Part shown: one piece after another, positions 24,133-36,520 of the stretch | Layout of the letters: the number at the start of each line of letters is the position of its first letter | How positions within the stretch are numbered: position 1 is the stretch's first letter | NCBI GenBank assembly: GCA_013433145.1 | Contig: CM024190.1 | Span: 4,340,001-4,404,000 of the forward strand | DNA length: 64,000 bases | DNA from: Ascaris suum | Lineage: Eukaryota; Nematoda; Chromadorea; Rhabditida; Ascarididae | Reading direction: 5' to 3' | Position numbers and translations under genes: made by a program | Notes under the pieces: model-generated | Database searches by the model: none | The model's input: only the letters and a program-made list of their open reading frames with translations | What the model was told of the DNA's origin: nothing

Positions 24133-26452
24133 TTTGAATTGTCATGATCGCTGAACAGTTCACTTTCTTGCACTCTTATCTTGAATTTGTTTGGGTTGAT
24201 AACAACCACGTTGAAGGGCACGCTTTCTTCGGATAGTATCGCAATGTGTCCTTATTTCTCGACACCCCAAAATTTGTTTCCTCTTAACCTTTCAGAGCCT
24301 AGAATGTGTGATGAAAAACTGCAATTCGAATGCGGGAGGATGAGTTTTCAAGAGGATCTGTGCGCATCGCCGAGGAGCAAATCTGTATGCTTGTAAGGTT
24401 TCATCGAAATCAGCTTCCGATCGAATGAGATCATTTCAGATATTTTTTAAAGTTTTACTCACTTTTTTGGAGAACCTCTTTAAGAACCTTATTCCGAGAG
24501 CTATTGTACTCATCTCGCTAAGGACAAATATTTATTCGAGATTAAAGTTTCTTCTTTTCATCTCTTTGCAAAATCTCGATCTTACGGGAAAAATAACCTG
24601 AGAAAGTTCAAACTTTTGAATAAGAAAAGCTCTACTGGTGGTTACTGGGCATGCCTGATGTTTCCTCAGTTTCCATATAAAATGCTCACTTCCGAATGTT
24701 CAATTTATACATAGGCGCTTATTGTTTAACCGTTCGGCAACCGGCATCTAGCTGAGGAACTTTCACGGATTGGTGGAATATTTGTTAGAATATTTTCAAG
24801 CCTCAGTAAAGGAATTTGAATTTGTTTGACTCCCACTTTTAAGAGACAAATGGCTCCTTAAACCTTGAACCAAGTTCCAAACTCTAAACTTTATTCGACC
24901 CCATATTCCTACTACTGTTAGTGAGAAATTGCTCCTTTATTTCGGGCTGTGCCATCTGCAATCTATTCCAGTTTTATCTGTTTTTTTTGTGGTCAATATC
25001 AGCGTCCCTTTGTTACCACAGCACGCATCTTTCATTTATCCGTTTCATATCCTCTCAGATAAATAAGTTGCTGTTAGCCACAAAACGTCTGCAACTGTTT
25101 TCAAACTCTTCAAGTGAAGCTCTAAAATCAATTTTCAGCTGTAATAATTGTGCAATTCTCCGGCCACATAACGAACTGCTGATGAGGTTACCACCCTGTC
25201 GTATACTAGGCTTTTGAATAAGTATGCGAACAGATCTGTGTGTTGAGCCGCAAAAAGAAAGCAGCTCCTATCGAAATTCCCAGCGTGCCTCATCTGCTTC
25301 AAATGCGCGACCTGTGGCGCACTTTGCAATTTCTTCCTTCCAGCGATGGATCGGCATTTTGAGGAAACAATGTATAAAGTGTTCATCGGTGGCAATATGC
25401 TCAGCGATATATTGCATATAAATCAGTTCGGTTCAAAGAAGAAAGTTCAGAACTCATATTTCCCTATTTGAAACAACGAATACCTCAAATCTATCCACAT
25501 CACACGACTTACAATAAACAAGTCGTTTTATATGCAAACATTCAGCAATTTGCGGCAACTTCCCAAAGCAGCGTTCGAGCAGTCGTGAAAAATGACTAAA
25601 TAAGTGGCAACAAAAAAAGGCTGAATGCTCATCTTTGTGAATGAACATTACGGCGTGGATGATCCTATTGAATTTTTGAGCTTGATTATAGCATTAGAAA
25701 ATTTTCGACATTTACCTGTAGTGAGCCATTTTTGCGAAGCGAGTCGGGTTCCGTGCGAGGTTTTGAAATAACTTTGAGCAATGTTTATCTAAGAGGAAAC
25801 GAAATGATTAAAAGAAAGATGCGTACTGCGGTAACATAGATTATGATCGTGTAGATTATGACCAGGAAATTTCTTGGCCCTTTATTTGGAATTACAAGGC
25901 AAGCGAGTGCATATATAACACACTGCATGCTTGCAAAATTAGTTAAAAGTAGAATAGAAGCGAGTTTTTTATCCAATATTTTTCTTCTATTTCTCGCATT
26001 CTCGCGCAATCGGTCGGTCTGATTGCCACGAAGTTGCAGAAGAATCGTTCATGCCAACCACCATAGCCCATTTCTCTATCTTTCATCCAGGAGGCTGTCA
26101 GCTAAGTGTTGTAAACAAAATTCAAATTCCTTATTATTTTTCTCCCGCCACCTGTGCAAACTGTCAAGCGTGTGTTGCATAGCCTTCCACTTGTACTATC
26201 CACTCCTTCAACGCCCTTCCGCTCATAGTTTTTTGGAAAGGAAATGAAAGTTCAGACTCATTTTGTGGCAATATTTTGTTTTAAGGTAGTATGTGTACGT
26301 TTTGTAAATTGCAGTTTTGTGAATGTTTCATTATTTGCGAGGAAGTTATGAAAAACGCCGATCTAATGAGCACGCTCATAAAACTGGCAGGTGTTCACTT
26401 TTTTCTCGCATGCTTTTTCACTAAGTATGTCTCATTATTTAAGCAGAAGGTA

Positions 26453-26697
<245 letters not shown>

Positions 26698-29324
26698 TAT
26701 GGAACATATCAGTGACTGTTCACATGGAGTCGGGCGAGAACTGGTCTAGCATGAATATATTGCACGTAGTGCAACGTTGATCATTCCTTTTCCCGTAATT
26801 TTACATCCTATATTTTTTTGTAATTCTTCTGCCAAAAGTTGGCGTTTAATAGTTTGACTCTATCATTTACTAACAAAATTTTCGTCTTTCTGCATTATAA
26901 GAATTATTTTTGCATCTGCATTTATTGCAGTGATGGGGCTGTTTGTTTACTTCATGATTAGTCTTTTTTCGCAAGTGCTCTATGGCTATGAGAATGATGT
27001 TGATATTGCACCACCAACACGAGGATGGTGAGGTTACTGTAGTGTATCAGATTGCTGTCTTTTACCAGTGGCAGTAGATTACGTGAACCGGAAGAAGCGG
27101 AGAGGATGAGGTTGTTGTTTTGTACATCACATACTTGAACGCCTCAGGGGCTGTGCTAAAAATAGTCTTTATGCCGTGATGTTACTGTTTAGGGATGAGA
27201 GTGATCCACGTGGATTTATACATGGGAAACATTATCATTCTCCACAATTACTCCACAGTAACTTTACAAAATTCTATACACAGTTGAACAGAAAATTCAC
27301 TTCCAAAATAACAATTAAACGAGCATATGCACATTGACAATGAAGAGAGCGTCTCTAAAAGGTAGAGCAATTTGCTCGTTCAGGCAAATCCGCAGATGTA
27401 CTAATAGGTAGCCATTCATAGCTTATGCGATATTCATGAAAATACTCCGACACCATAGTCTACCTGCACAAACTGCAACAAAATCGCTAAACAGAGGAAA
27501 AACTGTGGGCAAACTATAGGTCACAGGGTACACTCCCAAAACTCTTTTACTGCGAACAAGGCAAACAACAATACCATTTACCTTCCCAGGGGTATCCCGT
27601 TCTTTAAGCTTAATTACATGGCCAACAAAGTGTGATATCTATGTTGTAAAACTTGCTTCAAGCTAGTTTCGCAAAAGTAGTCCACTGACAAAGCACTCTA
27701 TAAAATCTAACAAAAAGAAATATGACAAGCATTTAGGTTCTGTGCTGATGAAGGCCGCATTGAATGGTGGCTTTAGCAATGCCTCCAGAGGTGATGGTAA
27801 TTACAGAGGTAAGAGAAGCTCATCTGATTTCAAATGTATTTGTTTGCACTTACTAACTGTGAACGCCTAAACAATAAAATTGCTGAAAGATTGGACACTA
27901 GTTCGTACTTAGTTATCAAACATTGTCTGCTAAAGCTGTATTCGTTTAGAAGCGTTCTCAATCTTTCTAAATGGTTATATATTCGAGCGAGGAACGAAAT
28001 AGGAGTGTGCATAGGGAAATATTAATGAATGGAAATGTGTTTGAGGAAGCCTTTATTCTCCCCTTTTTGTTTTTCTGCTGCCAACCTGCTCTTGCAAAAA
28101 TTAGCTGACACTTCTCCAAGTATAGCTGGTTCAATACACCTGATGACAAACTCATTGTGCATTAGTCCAAGACGGCAGGTTATAGATGAGATAGGGAGTT
28201 CAAATTTGAGAGTGACATGTAGTGTTTGCATTTTTCCGAAAGGATGTTTGTTCGAACGGCTTACCAGAAACAGCTACATGAGAAGTGGTATGGGTCTTAC
28301 TCAGGAAGTTTGCCTAATCTTATGCATGCACAACTTCACTAACTTTTACTTGGTGCATTACCATTGTTTCTTGTACAAAATTTGTAGTTACTGGAAAGCC
28401 GTTCTATTATCGACAAAAATTTACTCTCTATTACTGCAAGTTGGCTTATTTCGAATCATTATGTCTTAGTTTAATAGTTTTAATCTATCATAAAGTTCAG
28501 GGAATCTTATGCGTCTGCTTCATCTGTTGTACCTTACGCACTAATTTTCGAAAAAAGTGAGGACTGTCATCGAGATAGGATTGTCCCTCGAGTCTTGGTG
28601 ACGACAACACCTCAAGGTTTGGGCACAGAGGCACTTGAATCCGATTTTGCCTTAGCACAACACCACTTCATACTTCATGGAACATAACATCAACTGCAAT
28701 ACAGGGTCCAGCAAAATTTGGTCTTGCAGTGATAATTAAATAGCGCGTTTAGGAGGATAGTGCCGATCTCTGCCCAAGCAGGAAATAGCGATATGGACAT
28801 GTGAAATAGTTTTACATTCCACTTGAGGCATCACTGAGTGCACAAAATGAAAATCAGATTTCTGAGACAGCATTTGCTCGTTATATACAATATTTGGCGT
28901 CCTTTTATCTGTTATCCGTCTCCTGCGGAATGCCGTTTTGCTGCCTCATATAAGAGCTCCAACTGATGAAAATTTTGGCGTTATTCTTAACTTTTTACCA
29001 TATTTTGTCCACAGACCAATGTGCGAAAGACTTCCGACGGAAACTGTCAAGGTATTATTACATGAGATAAATAAAACTCGAAAAATTTGCAGGCGCTAAA
29101 TTGCTCGCATAGCTGCATCTTCAGTTGAATAATCCCCTAAAACGGATACTGAAGTGAGCCTGAACAGTGCAATCAGTTGCAGTGATAATTCGGGCTCCAA
29201 TACCGCAGCCCCCGAATTTGCTGCGTGGCTATTGAAGTGTGAGGCTTGAAGCTGAATCAAGCGTGTGCTACTTCTAACGAGAGCCAGAAAACGCGCAGAA
29301 GTTCTTTGTGCGCCCAGTGGGCAT

Positions 29325-29344
29325 CTCACGTCACCTCACGTCAC
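29325..29344. promoter_or_regulatory. Tandem pair of CTCACGTCAC, CRE/bZIP-like
   Basis: Two head-to-tail copies of CTCACGTCAC, each containing ACGTCA, a half-site of CREB/ATF-type binding sites. They lie in a GC-richer patch of intergenic DNA. No nearby gene start is recognisable. Confidence 0.25.
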
Positions 29345-31968
29345 AGCACGCGCATACGTATTCTCGCGTCATTCATGAGCTTTTGCTAATAAACACATGC
29401 ACACTGCAGCAGTCTTCTTACCACAGCTAGCTGGAGACGCCCACTCACTCGCGCCTTCAGAAGCACACAGCGCTCGCATCGGCGATGCCTTTTGTGGATG
29501 CCGCCATTGTTTTGAAGGCGCCAGGCATAAACACACATGTGCACACACAATTCAATAGTCTTCTTAAACAAACGCTTTTTTGCCCACTATGCGGCATTCG
29601 CCTGCTGTGCTGCTGAAATTCACGTCGACACGGTTTGCGGTGTTCCGAACACCGTTCACTAGCTGCTGCAGCAGAAGTTTGCTCGAACACCGCATATTTC
29701 GTATATACACACCCTTGCGTGCTGATTGATTGCTTGATGTCACTCACTACAGCTTCAAATCTCATAAAACGTCAACTCGTTAAGAAAAGAGTGCTTCAAA
29801 TATACGTTGGGTTGATATCATAGAGGATTGCCACTCAGGAAGGAGGTAATCTTTCGATTGATTTAAAAGTCAAATTCGAGACTCTTTGTTCTATTAAAGG
29901 TAAAGCGAATTATGGGCAAATGTTGCTAGTTTTAGGTATAAGATTAAGTTGCAAAAAGCAGTCGATTTGAAGATTCTTCTAAGCTATGCATACGGAACAA
30001 AAACTGAGGAGCAATACGAATAGCGCATTTTGTGTGAAAATAATTTTCGTTAGTGAGGCGTACATTTAAATAAAAAAAAACTTTTTTCCACAGCAAAAAT
30101 GTTTTAGCGCAATTAGAGCGCTCATGTAGGGACGCATCAACTGCGGCGGCTACGTATTAGAATAAGCAATCAGCGCATTCCGGCATCACACAACTCTTCG
30201 CTTTGCATTCGTCGTCTCATCGACAATAACATATATAATCGTTAAGATTTCGCCTACGCAATATTCCACCAAATAACGACAAGTGGAAAATTGTGACAGT
30301 CTTATTACCAAACGGCTCTCTTTTTTTCGGTAGCGTGGAATGATTTTACGTCAGTTTATATAACAAACGAGAATAATACGTAGATGACGGAAAGTGAACT
30401 GCACATGGCGAGAAAAAAGTTGAACATTATTCATGCATGAGTTGGTCATTTTGATAAATTTTGTTATAACTTAGAAAACTTGCATCCCACCACAACTATT
30501 TCATCGTCATCTAACCCGCATCGATTATTGCTGTGCGGGAAGGGGGGGGGGGTACTGGCAACATCATAAACACAATTATGATGTTTACGTCCCAATAATT
30601 CCATGTTGTCAAATTTGAAGCAATGAAAACAGCCTGAATACAAACTGCCATTTTCGAAGTAAATACTGAATGCTTCAATCGATCAGGTGACACATAAAAT
30701 GAACACTGCTTAACCGATATTGGCTTTAATATTTGACGCTTCAAGTGCCAGGAGCAATAAAGTTCAACTGCTGAGATATGAGAAAAGAAATTGTTTACTG
30801 AAGAGACTTAAAGCATTTCTTTTTTAAACTGAGAGATATGCACCTCTATCAATCTTGAATGCTTCCAATCGTGGGATGATGTAATAAAAATGGTTTCCGC
30901 TGTCAGTGAAAGCGAACAGTCCAACTCAAAGAGGCAGACGGCTAATGACTGCGTGGTTGCTTCTTATTTCTTCACTAATCAATCATACAAAGAATTACGC
31001 TTGTAAGATGCACTAGTGCATTCGAATTTAAACACGTTCCTCATGTCCACAATTATAAAACATCTCACGGACTTGCCCGCAAGTCTGATATCAATAAACT
31101 ATTGTTAACTTATGATAGCTGACTTTCAGCAGTGAAGCTGAAGCCGAAGCCTGTATGCCGTCGAAGATTCAGCAATGCAACGTGGGTGGCATTGCTGAGT
31201 GCTGCTCACTTACTTTGAAACGTTGAGTGCTCATGAGTTCAAACCGATTATTACTTTCAGTGATAACATGCATTTGAAGAGAATTTGCGCTAGAAAAGCT
31301 TTATTCAAACTTATCTGCGTTTATGGCTCAACCCATCGACAAATGATCACGTCATTCGCTTCTTTAACGATTCTGTGCAAAAAACAACAATAACAATTCA
31401 ACGACTCATAGAAAAATTTATAAATTTTCTTTCAGAAAAGGACAAATAAAAGCTCCACAACATTCGGCTTTAGGGGGCGCAAGTGCAAGCGCGCTACAAA
31501 ATTCTTTTAACTTGCGACTGACCAGCAGATTACGCATTAAAAAGGAGGCGAGAGAGAAATCATTCCCTTTCGTAAATTGGCTCAACGACTTCATTAGCAA
31601 GCGGCCATTGTCTTCCCTATTTTTCATCCGGAAATGTTCCCCTGCGATGACAGAGCAGGAATAAACCGAGTGCTGCACACGAGCCAGTAATCGATTTAGT
31701 AATCGTTCACATGAAATTATACATGGTTCAGATATATGTGTACAGTAAAAAAAGAACACATATAGAACGTCGACTTTCCAATAAAAAGAGCGAAGTTACG
31801 CTTACTGCTTGCAGCATACACGTATGGGTGGAAAACGACGCAAAAAGAAACTACATAATGCATATGTGCGAATAAATGAAACATCTGCAGCGCTACAGAT
31901 GAACCGCGGAGCAATGAGAGCACAGAAGACAGAAGACAGACCCGCTGACAAATATTGTTTTTATGGAT

Positions 31969-31974
31969 TTTATT
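31969..31974 (-). terminator. Possible polyadenylation signal of the TENT5 gene
   Basis: TTTATT on the plus strand reads AATAAA on the minus strand, about 860 bases past the TENT5 stop. I saw no closer canonical signal, but a variant hexamer could be used instead. Confidence 0.3.
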
Positions 31975-32834
31975 TTTTTGGAAACACCACAGAGCTAGCT
32001 CCACTCCGACCAAGTTCAATGAACCACAGAAGACGGAAGAAAAATGTACGCATATATGTGGCCCATTGACAAAGGAGGAAAAACAGCAAGATGTGGCATG
32101 AAACACAAATAAACAACTCTAATCTATGAAAGAAATTTCCTCATCTATAAATCAATTCACTGCCTTATATGCATTCTGAAATGTACAGAGTATATATACG
32201 GGAACGAGAGGCACTTAGAACCATAGAGGGCTGAAAGGCAACAAGCCATTGAAAAAACATTCAAGGAAGGAAAAGCGACGAGACAGAAAGTGGACACGTC
32301 GATCACACCCCGCACAATATAGGAAGGCCGGTAGACTAGCGCTAGGTGCGTTAGGTAGGTGCTAACGGTTGTGCCGCTACAAGGCGCCGCTGTATGTAAT
32401 GCAAGCCGCCCCGACAAGAAATTATTACTTGCATTTGTTTACTAAAATTCTTTTTTAGGACAACTTTGATATGAGTCATGTAAAGGACTCCCCTCCCCCC
32501 TTCCTGCGAAACGCGCACAGCTAGAGGCGGTTCAAAAGCAGCAAAAAGGTCACTTGCAAGGGAAACAACCAGCATTTCCCTTGTGACGACTACAAGCACA
32601 TAGCACTGCACATATACGTTGGAGTGTTTGCTTGGTGCAATGCTCTTTCACGTTCACGTCCTATGTAAAACAGCGACCACTGTAGGCCGCTTGCTGACGC
32701 ACTGCGGCAGACTGTTGGCGGAGAACCTGGTCGAAGAGATATGAGGTTTTGTCATATAGCAAAACAGACACAAATCATGATAAAAGCCGAATGGACCCGA
32801 GAAAGTATGTAACAGTGACTAGGAATACGAATGC

Positions 32835-33065
32835 CTATACAACTGGTATCCAATAAGAAGCATTGGGCGGAAGATAGAGCAGAGTTTGACGAGGAGTATG
32901 TCCACAAAAGCCGCCCATGCAGCTCTGATGATAGTACATGTTCACCGATAACTGATAGGCGAGCCGGTCGACCATTGCAAGTGTTTGACGTCTTTCGTGC
33001 GACATCAGACAAACGGTGCTCTCGCTTATCACTCGATAAAGCAGCAGCAAATATTCATATTTCGC
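32835..33065 (-). CDS. tent-5: TENT5 terminal exon
   Basis: Acceptor TATTTCAG, 76 codons and TAG (minus strand, 32837-32835). Starts [20 protein letters not shown] and continues [15 protein letters not shown]. The tail is Tyr/Pro-rich and ends ASYWIPVV, like the family C-terminus. Confidence 0.94.
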   Translation of the reverse strand, partial: AKYEYLLLLYRVISESTVCLMSHERRQTLAMVDRLAYQLSVNMYYHQSCMGGFCGHTPRQTLLYLPPNASYWIPVV

Positions 33066-36000
33066 CTGAAATAAACGTGCCTATTATCCGAAAGCATCAT
33101 CAACGACATATTAGTGATTCTAAATGAGATATCTGCAACTTGCTGAGTCAGGCATTTCAGTGCAAAACAAAAAGATAAGCGTGATAGGTATTTTCGGAAA
33201 TGAGAAAAAAACTGCTTTCTACAGAATCCTCATCACGGACTTACTGAGGGCGAAAGCGTTTCTTTGAGGCTATCAAAAGTGTGTCTCATAATACTTCATA
33301 AAACAGTAGCCTTCTGGAGCAGTATTTGCTTCCACGGAAAAGGATTTGTCCAGAATCCTTAGGCGATAGTTGAGGAGTCATTTGGGTCAAAGGTGAATAT
33401 CAGTCAACAAATGAATTCGACAAATGGAAACAAAGGATGCGGATTTGAGCACAATTATTGTTGACATCGTCGCTGACTGATGAGTGCAAGTCTTCCTCTT
33501 AGAATAGGAAACGAAGAGAACAGAGGAAGAAGCACAGACATACCTGGTCCTGTGTACCGAAGTGGTTATCGAGATAAGCCCTCAGCTTGACTTCCTGGCT
33601 ATTGACATCCGGGAAATCAATGAAAAAGCGCGAACACATGTATCGCTCAAATAGACGGCATTTGTTCGGTCTTGCAGCCTTATATCCGCGCGTCAGCAAA
33701 TGGCAATACTTAAGTAGGCCACCACCACGAATCTCTTCCGGCCTCCTCGTGTCAATGAGTCGCTCATTGAGGTGTTGGAGCGCCTGAAATGACCGCAATA
33801 TGTTTGCTCAAGGCGATATTACGTATAAGATGAGCTGATCGCCAAATACTGCTGGAATGTCTACCTGCAATATTGCTTCAACAGTACGCTTCCAAATTTC
33901 TCCTTGATGCAAATCTGCTCTAGCATAGAGCAGCAAAGCTCATAGAGGAGGAAATGATGAGGAATAGCCATCACGATTCATGTCGTACAAGAACCTTTTA
34001 AACCTTTAAAAGGTGTGCTAGAATACTTGCCTTATTGATATCGCCGAACATGCTTTCAGCAGTGACAATCGGCTTTGGATGATCGGGCCTATCAAGAAGT
34101 ACATCAAGCGTGATCTGGAAACTGTCGACGCTGAACTCGAACTGACGACGCATTCTGTCAACGAACTTCAGCTCGATGCATCGCCCGAAGTCGTTGTGCA
34201 ACGAAAATAATGACCAACGATCACCATCGGATACTTTGACCATTTTGCGAATGTAAATATCTTTGAGTGTATCGGCTGAGATTTTCTCCTTATTTGTCGA
34301 ATCGGGCATTAGCTGCACTAGCGCATCGAAAACTGCGATTCGTACCTAAAATGCACTCTCTTTTGAATAAAAGTGGTCATTTCATCGTAGGCAATTTGTG
34401 CTTAGCTCGTGTAGATAGGACACCACTTTGTAAGACGCTGCTTCTAGGAAACTATTTTTTGAAGAAATAATCGAATTAAATATTTCAGAAAGCCACTCAC
34501 TCTCTACAAAATTAGCAGCCGACGTGCTCATCAAATACAACTTAATAACCATGCTAACGTTAGTGTCTCGCTGCAAATATAAGAAAATTCCAAATGTGGC
34601 TAAAAGTTTCTGTAAGTGCGAGCGATTCGCGTGATTAATATAGAACAGTCAATAAATCGAATTTAATAGCAAACGACTGAAAGTGTTGCCGAATAAGTGG
34701 CGAAGGACGTTACTTTTTCGAAGCTGTCTTCGCCTTCAAAGCTCATCGGGAAAATCAAATCGAGATCGGAATATGCGAATTCTTCAGTGGCAACAACATA
34801 AGATGCTGCTCCGCCGTTCATTTTAACATGCTTAGGACCAATGCTGGCTGCACGAAGACTATCACGAACACGCACGATCAGGTCGTGCAGACGCACACTC
34901 AGCGTGGGGAAATTTCCCCTACCGTGGATTTCGACCTGCTCGTTCAGCACCGAACGAAGCCGTTCCACCTGCAACAACCTATTTTGATGCAATGTCAAAA
35001 CTGCCTGCTATGTAACGCAATCATATTTATACATTTGAAAGCATGGAAAAAGAAAAATCCTTGCTGTTTTATGTCACTAACAACGGCGAATGCCGAAATT
35101 CGCTGCTCTGTTTTTAGCGTCGTCGTTTCACATACTCGATTTTGCGTCTCCCACGCCCAGACGGTTTACGGCCACTGAATATCGAGGAAATTTCCATAAG
35201 AAAATACGCCTCTATCAAAGCGACCGTTCATGCAAGCATTCAGTGGAAATTCAAAACAGCAATTAATGGCCATGTTATATAGGTGCTTGTCATTGAAATG
35301 GAGCACAAGACGGATATCTGAAGGTAAAACAGAATAATGTAAAAAATACGGGGGGAGAATGCATTGCGATTTGAACATTCTGAATGAGCAGTACAGAAAC
35401 GAGACGAAATGACGCAAAATTTGAGCACTGGAATGAGGCTCATTAAATTTGGGAATGCCGCTCACACTTCTAAATTGGCACATTCGAAAATATGGTTGAC
35501 GTTTGTAAAACAGGCGATTTCGTTAGTTCTGATTCTGACATCACAGCCATGAACGAAAAGCCAGATTGAGATTCAGAAGAAATACGAGTCGCTGATCTTC
35601 AGCCTTCCCGCACTTCCCACATCAATAAATGACGCCACTTCAGGTACTCTCCCTCATTCTACTCTTCTCTCTCACCCCACGCCTCCTCTTACTTTTATAG
35701 AAGCGTCATGTGAATATGAAGTAAGATCCCTTCGGCAGAAGCAGCCTTCACTAGCCACATTACTGCCTACAGGAGAAGCAGCAGCTGTTTTGACTGAAGT
35801 TGCAAACGTCGGTAACTAAGTTGAACCGCTAAACTAACCGGCAACTTTGAACTGTCAGTTTAGTTGGATAAATTGACATTTAACCTAAACTGTTAACCGA
35901 AGACATCAATTCCAAAGTGGGATACTTTTTTCTTTGAACTTCATCTTCGTTCACTTATTCCTCACTCTGAGCAATTGAATAAAGCAAAAATAACACTAGG

Positions 36001-36487
36001 TGAATGTGGATTTGATCGGTGGTCGCGTGCAACGCATAAGATCAGTGAATTTGATCAAGGAACATCTGGAAGTGGAACAAATGTACAAGAACTGAAAGAA
36101 CAAAGAGGAACGCACCCTATGAACTGCGCGATTGGCCATTCTGCAGTTAGCGAGAACAGAGTTTCGCCGAGCCGACAGTACAGACAGAGAATTGTTTGAT
36201 GACGAATACATGAAGCGTGCTTTATATGGTAACAGCATAGAGGAAACAATTAGAAGGCAAAGGTGCACATTAGCGTGTTATTAACTTCGCTTTTAATAAT
36301 TTGAAATGAAAGAAAAGTGTCTCGATCAGTGCAATAAGTGACGAAGAGCGCACGATGCACACAACTTCGCATTTGATTAATCGAAATTGAAATAAGAAAA
36401 ATGCTGCAATGAGGTACGTACCTGTGCACAGCTGAGTTCGGTGGTGCTAGCAAGCGAATATATCTGAGAGCTGCCCTCCGCATTCAT
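32835..36487 (-). CDS. tent-5: TENT5/FAM46 non-canonical cytoplasmic poly(A) polymerase
   Basis: Predicted template-independent nucleotidyltransferase (NTP_transf_7/DUF1693 family) that adds adenosines to mRNA 3' ends. In animals TENT5 proteins act in the cytoplasm on messages for secreted proteins, including innate-immune ones. Coding exons in minus-strand order are 36487-36422, 34968-34714, 34345-34031, 33783-33544 and 33065-32835, all phase 0, giving 368 residues (human TENT5C has 391). Family blocks are [19 protein letters not shown], the nucleotidyltransferase motif MNGGAASYV with DLDLIF (D90 and D92), IELKFVD (predicted third carboxylate E165), [50 protein letters not shown] and [15 protein letters not shown]. 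It ends YWIPVV, comparable to the vertebrate YPTWLPCN end. Intron 3 has a GC donor. An in-frame extension upstream of the proposed ATG is possible. Confidence 0.95.
33544..33783 (-). CDS. tent-5: TENT5 exon with RGGGLLKY block
   Basis: 80 codons, acceptor CATTTCAG, donor CAG/GTATGT. Encodes [20 protein letters not shown], then [15 protein letters not shown] and [20 protein letters not shown], and ends FGTQDQ. Confidence 0.96.
34031..34345 (-). CDS. tent-5: TENT5 central exon
   Basis: 105 codons starting [20 protein letters not shown] after acceptor ATTTTAG. Contains [36 protein letters not shown] and [19 protein letters not shown], and ends MFGDINK. The donor is AAG/GCAAGT, a GC donor; the phase is exact only if it is used. 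Confidence 0.96.
34714..34968 (-). CDS. tent-5: TENT5 exon with catalytic nucleotidyltransferase motif
   Basis: 85 codons, acceptor TTGTTGCAG, donor AAA/GTAACG. Contains [19 protein letters not shown], then [10 protein letters not shown] and [12 protein letters not shown]. The Gly-Gly and Asp-x-Asp residues fit the hG[GS]...Dh[DE]h catalytic pattern of the superfamily. Confidence 0.96.
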
Positions 36488-36520
36488 CTTTGAAGCAGCT
36501 GAACTCGGCGACGGATTGAG
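36422..36520 (-). CDS. tent-5: TENT5 first recognised exon (N-terminus)
   Basis: Acceptor AAATTTCAG ends at 36521, donor CAG/GTACGT follows base 36422. ATG at 36487-36485 opens 22 codons ending TELSCAQ, which joins VERLRSVL in the next exon and matches the vertebrate SVLNWDQV-RLHEVL arrangement. The 33 bases upstream of the ATG (36520-36488) are also open in frame (LNPSPSSAASK). The acceptor may therefore be a spliced-leader site with a short 5' UTR, or a cis site with more coding sequence upstream. Confidence 0.75.

Larger units (their letters stand above)
33066..36421 (-). other. Introns of TENT5
   Basis: Four introns of 1453, 368, 247 and 478 bases from 5' to 3'. The third (34030-33784) is GC-AG, the others GT-AG. 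The minus-strand frame at 34576-34382 sits in intron 2 and is not coding, because the direct join of the flanking exons restores the family sequence. Confidence 0.85.

Noticed and set aside
32831..33127. 98-codon plus-strand frame
   Set aside because: Antisense shadow of the TENT5 terminal exon.
34025..34030. GT donor at 34026-34025 as an alternative to the GC donor
   Set aside because: Using it adds five bases to the exon and shifts the frame relative to the next exon, whose identity is certain.
34382..34576. Minus-strand frame with plausible flanking splice signals between TENT5 exons
   Set aside because: Joining 34714 directly to 34345 gives [19 protein letters not shown], which follows the family sequence without a gap; including this frame would insert unrelated residues and break phase.
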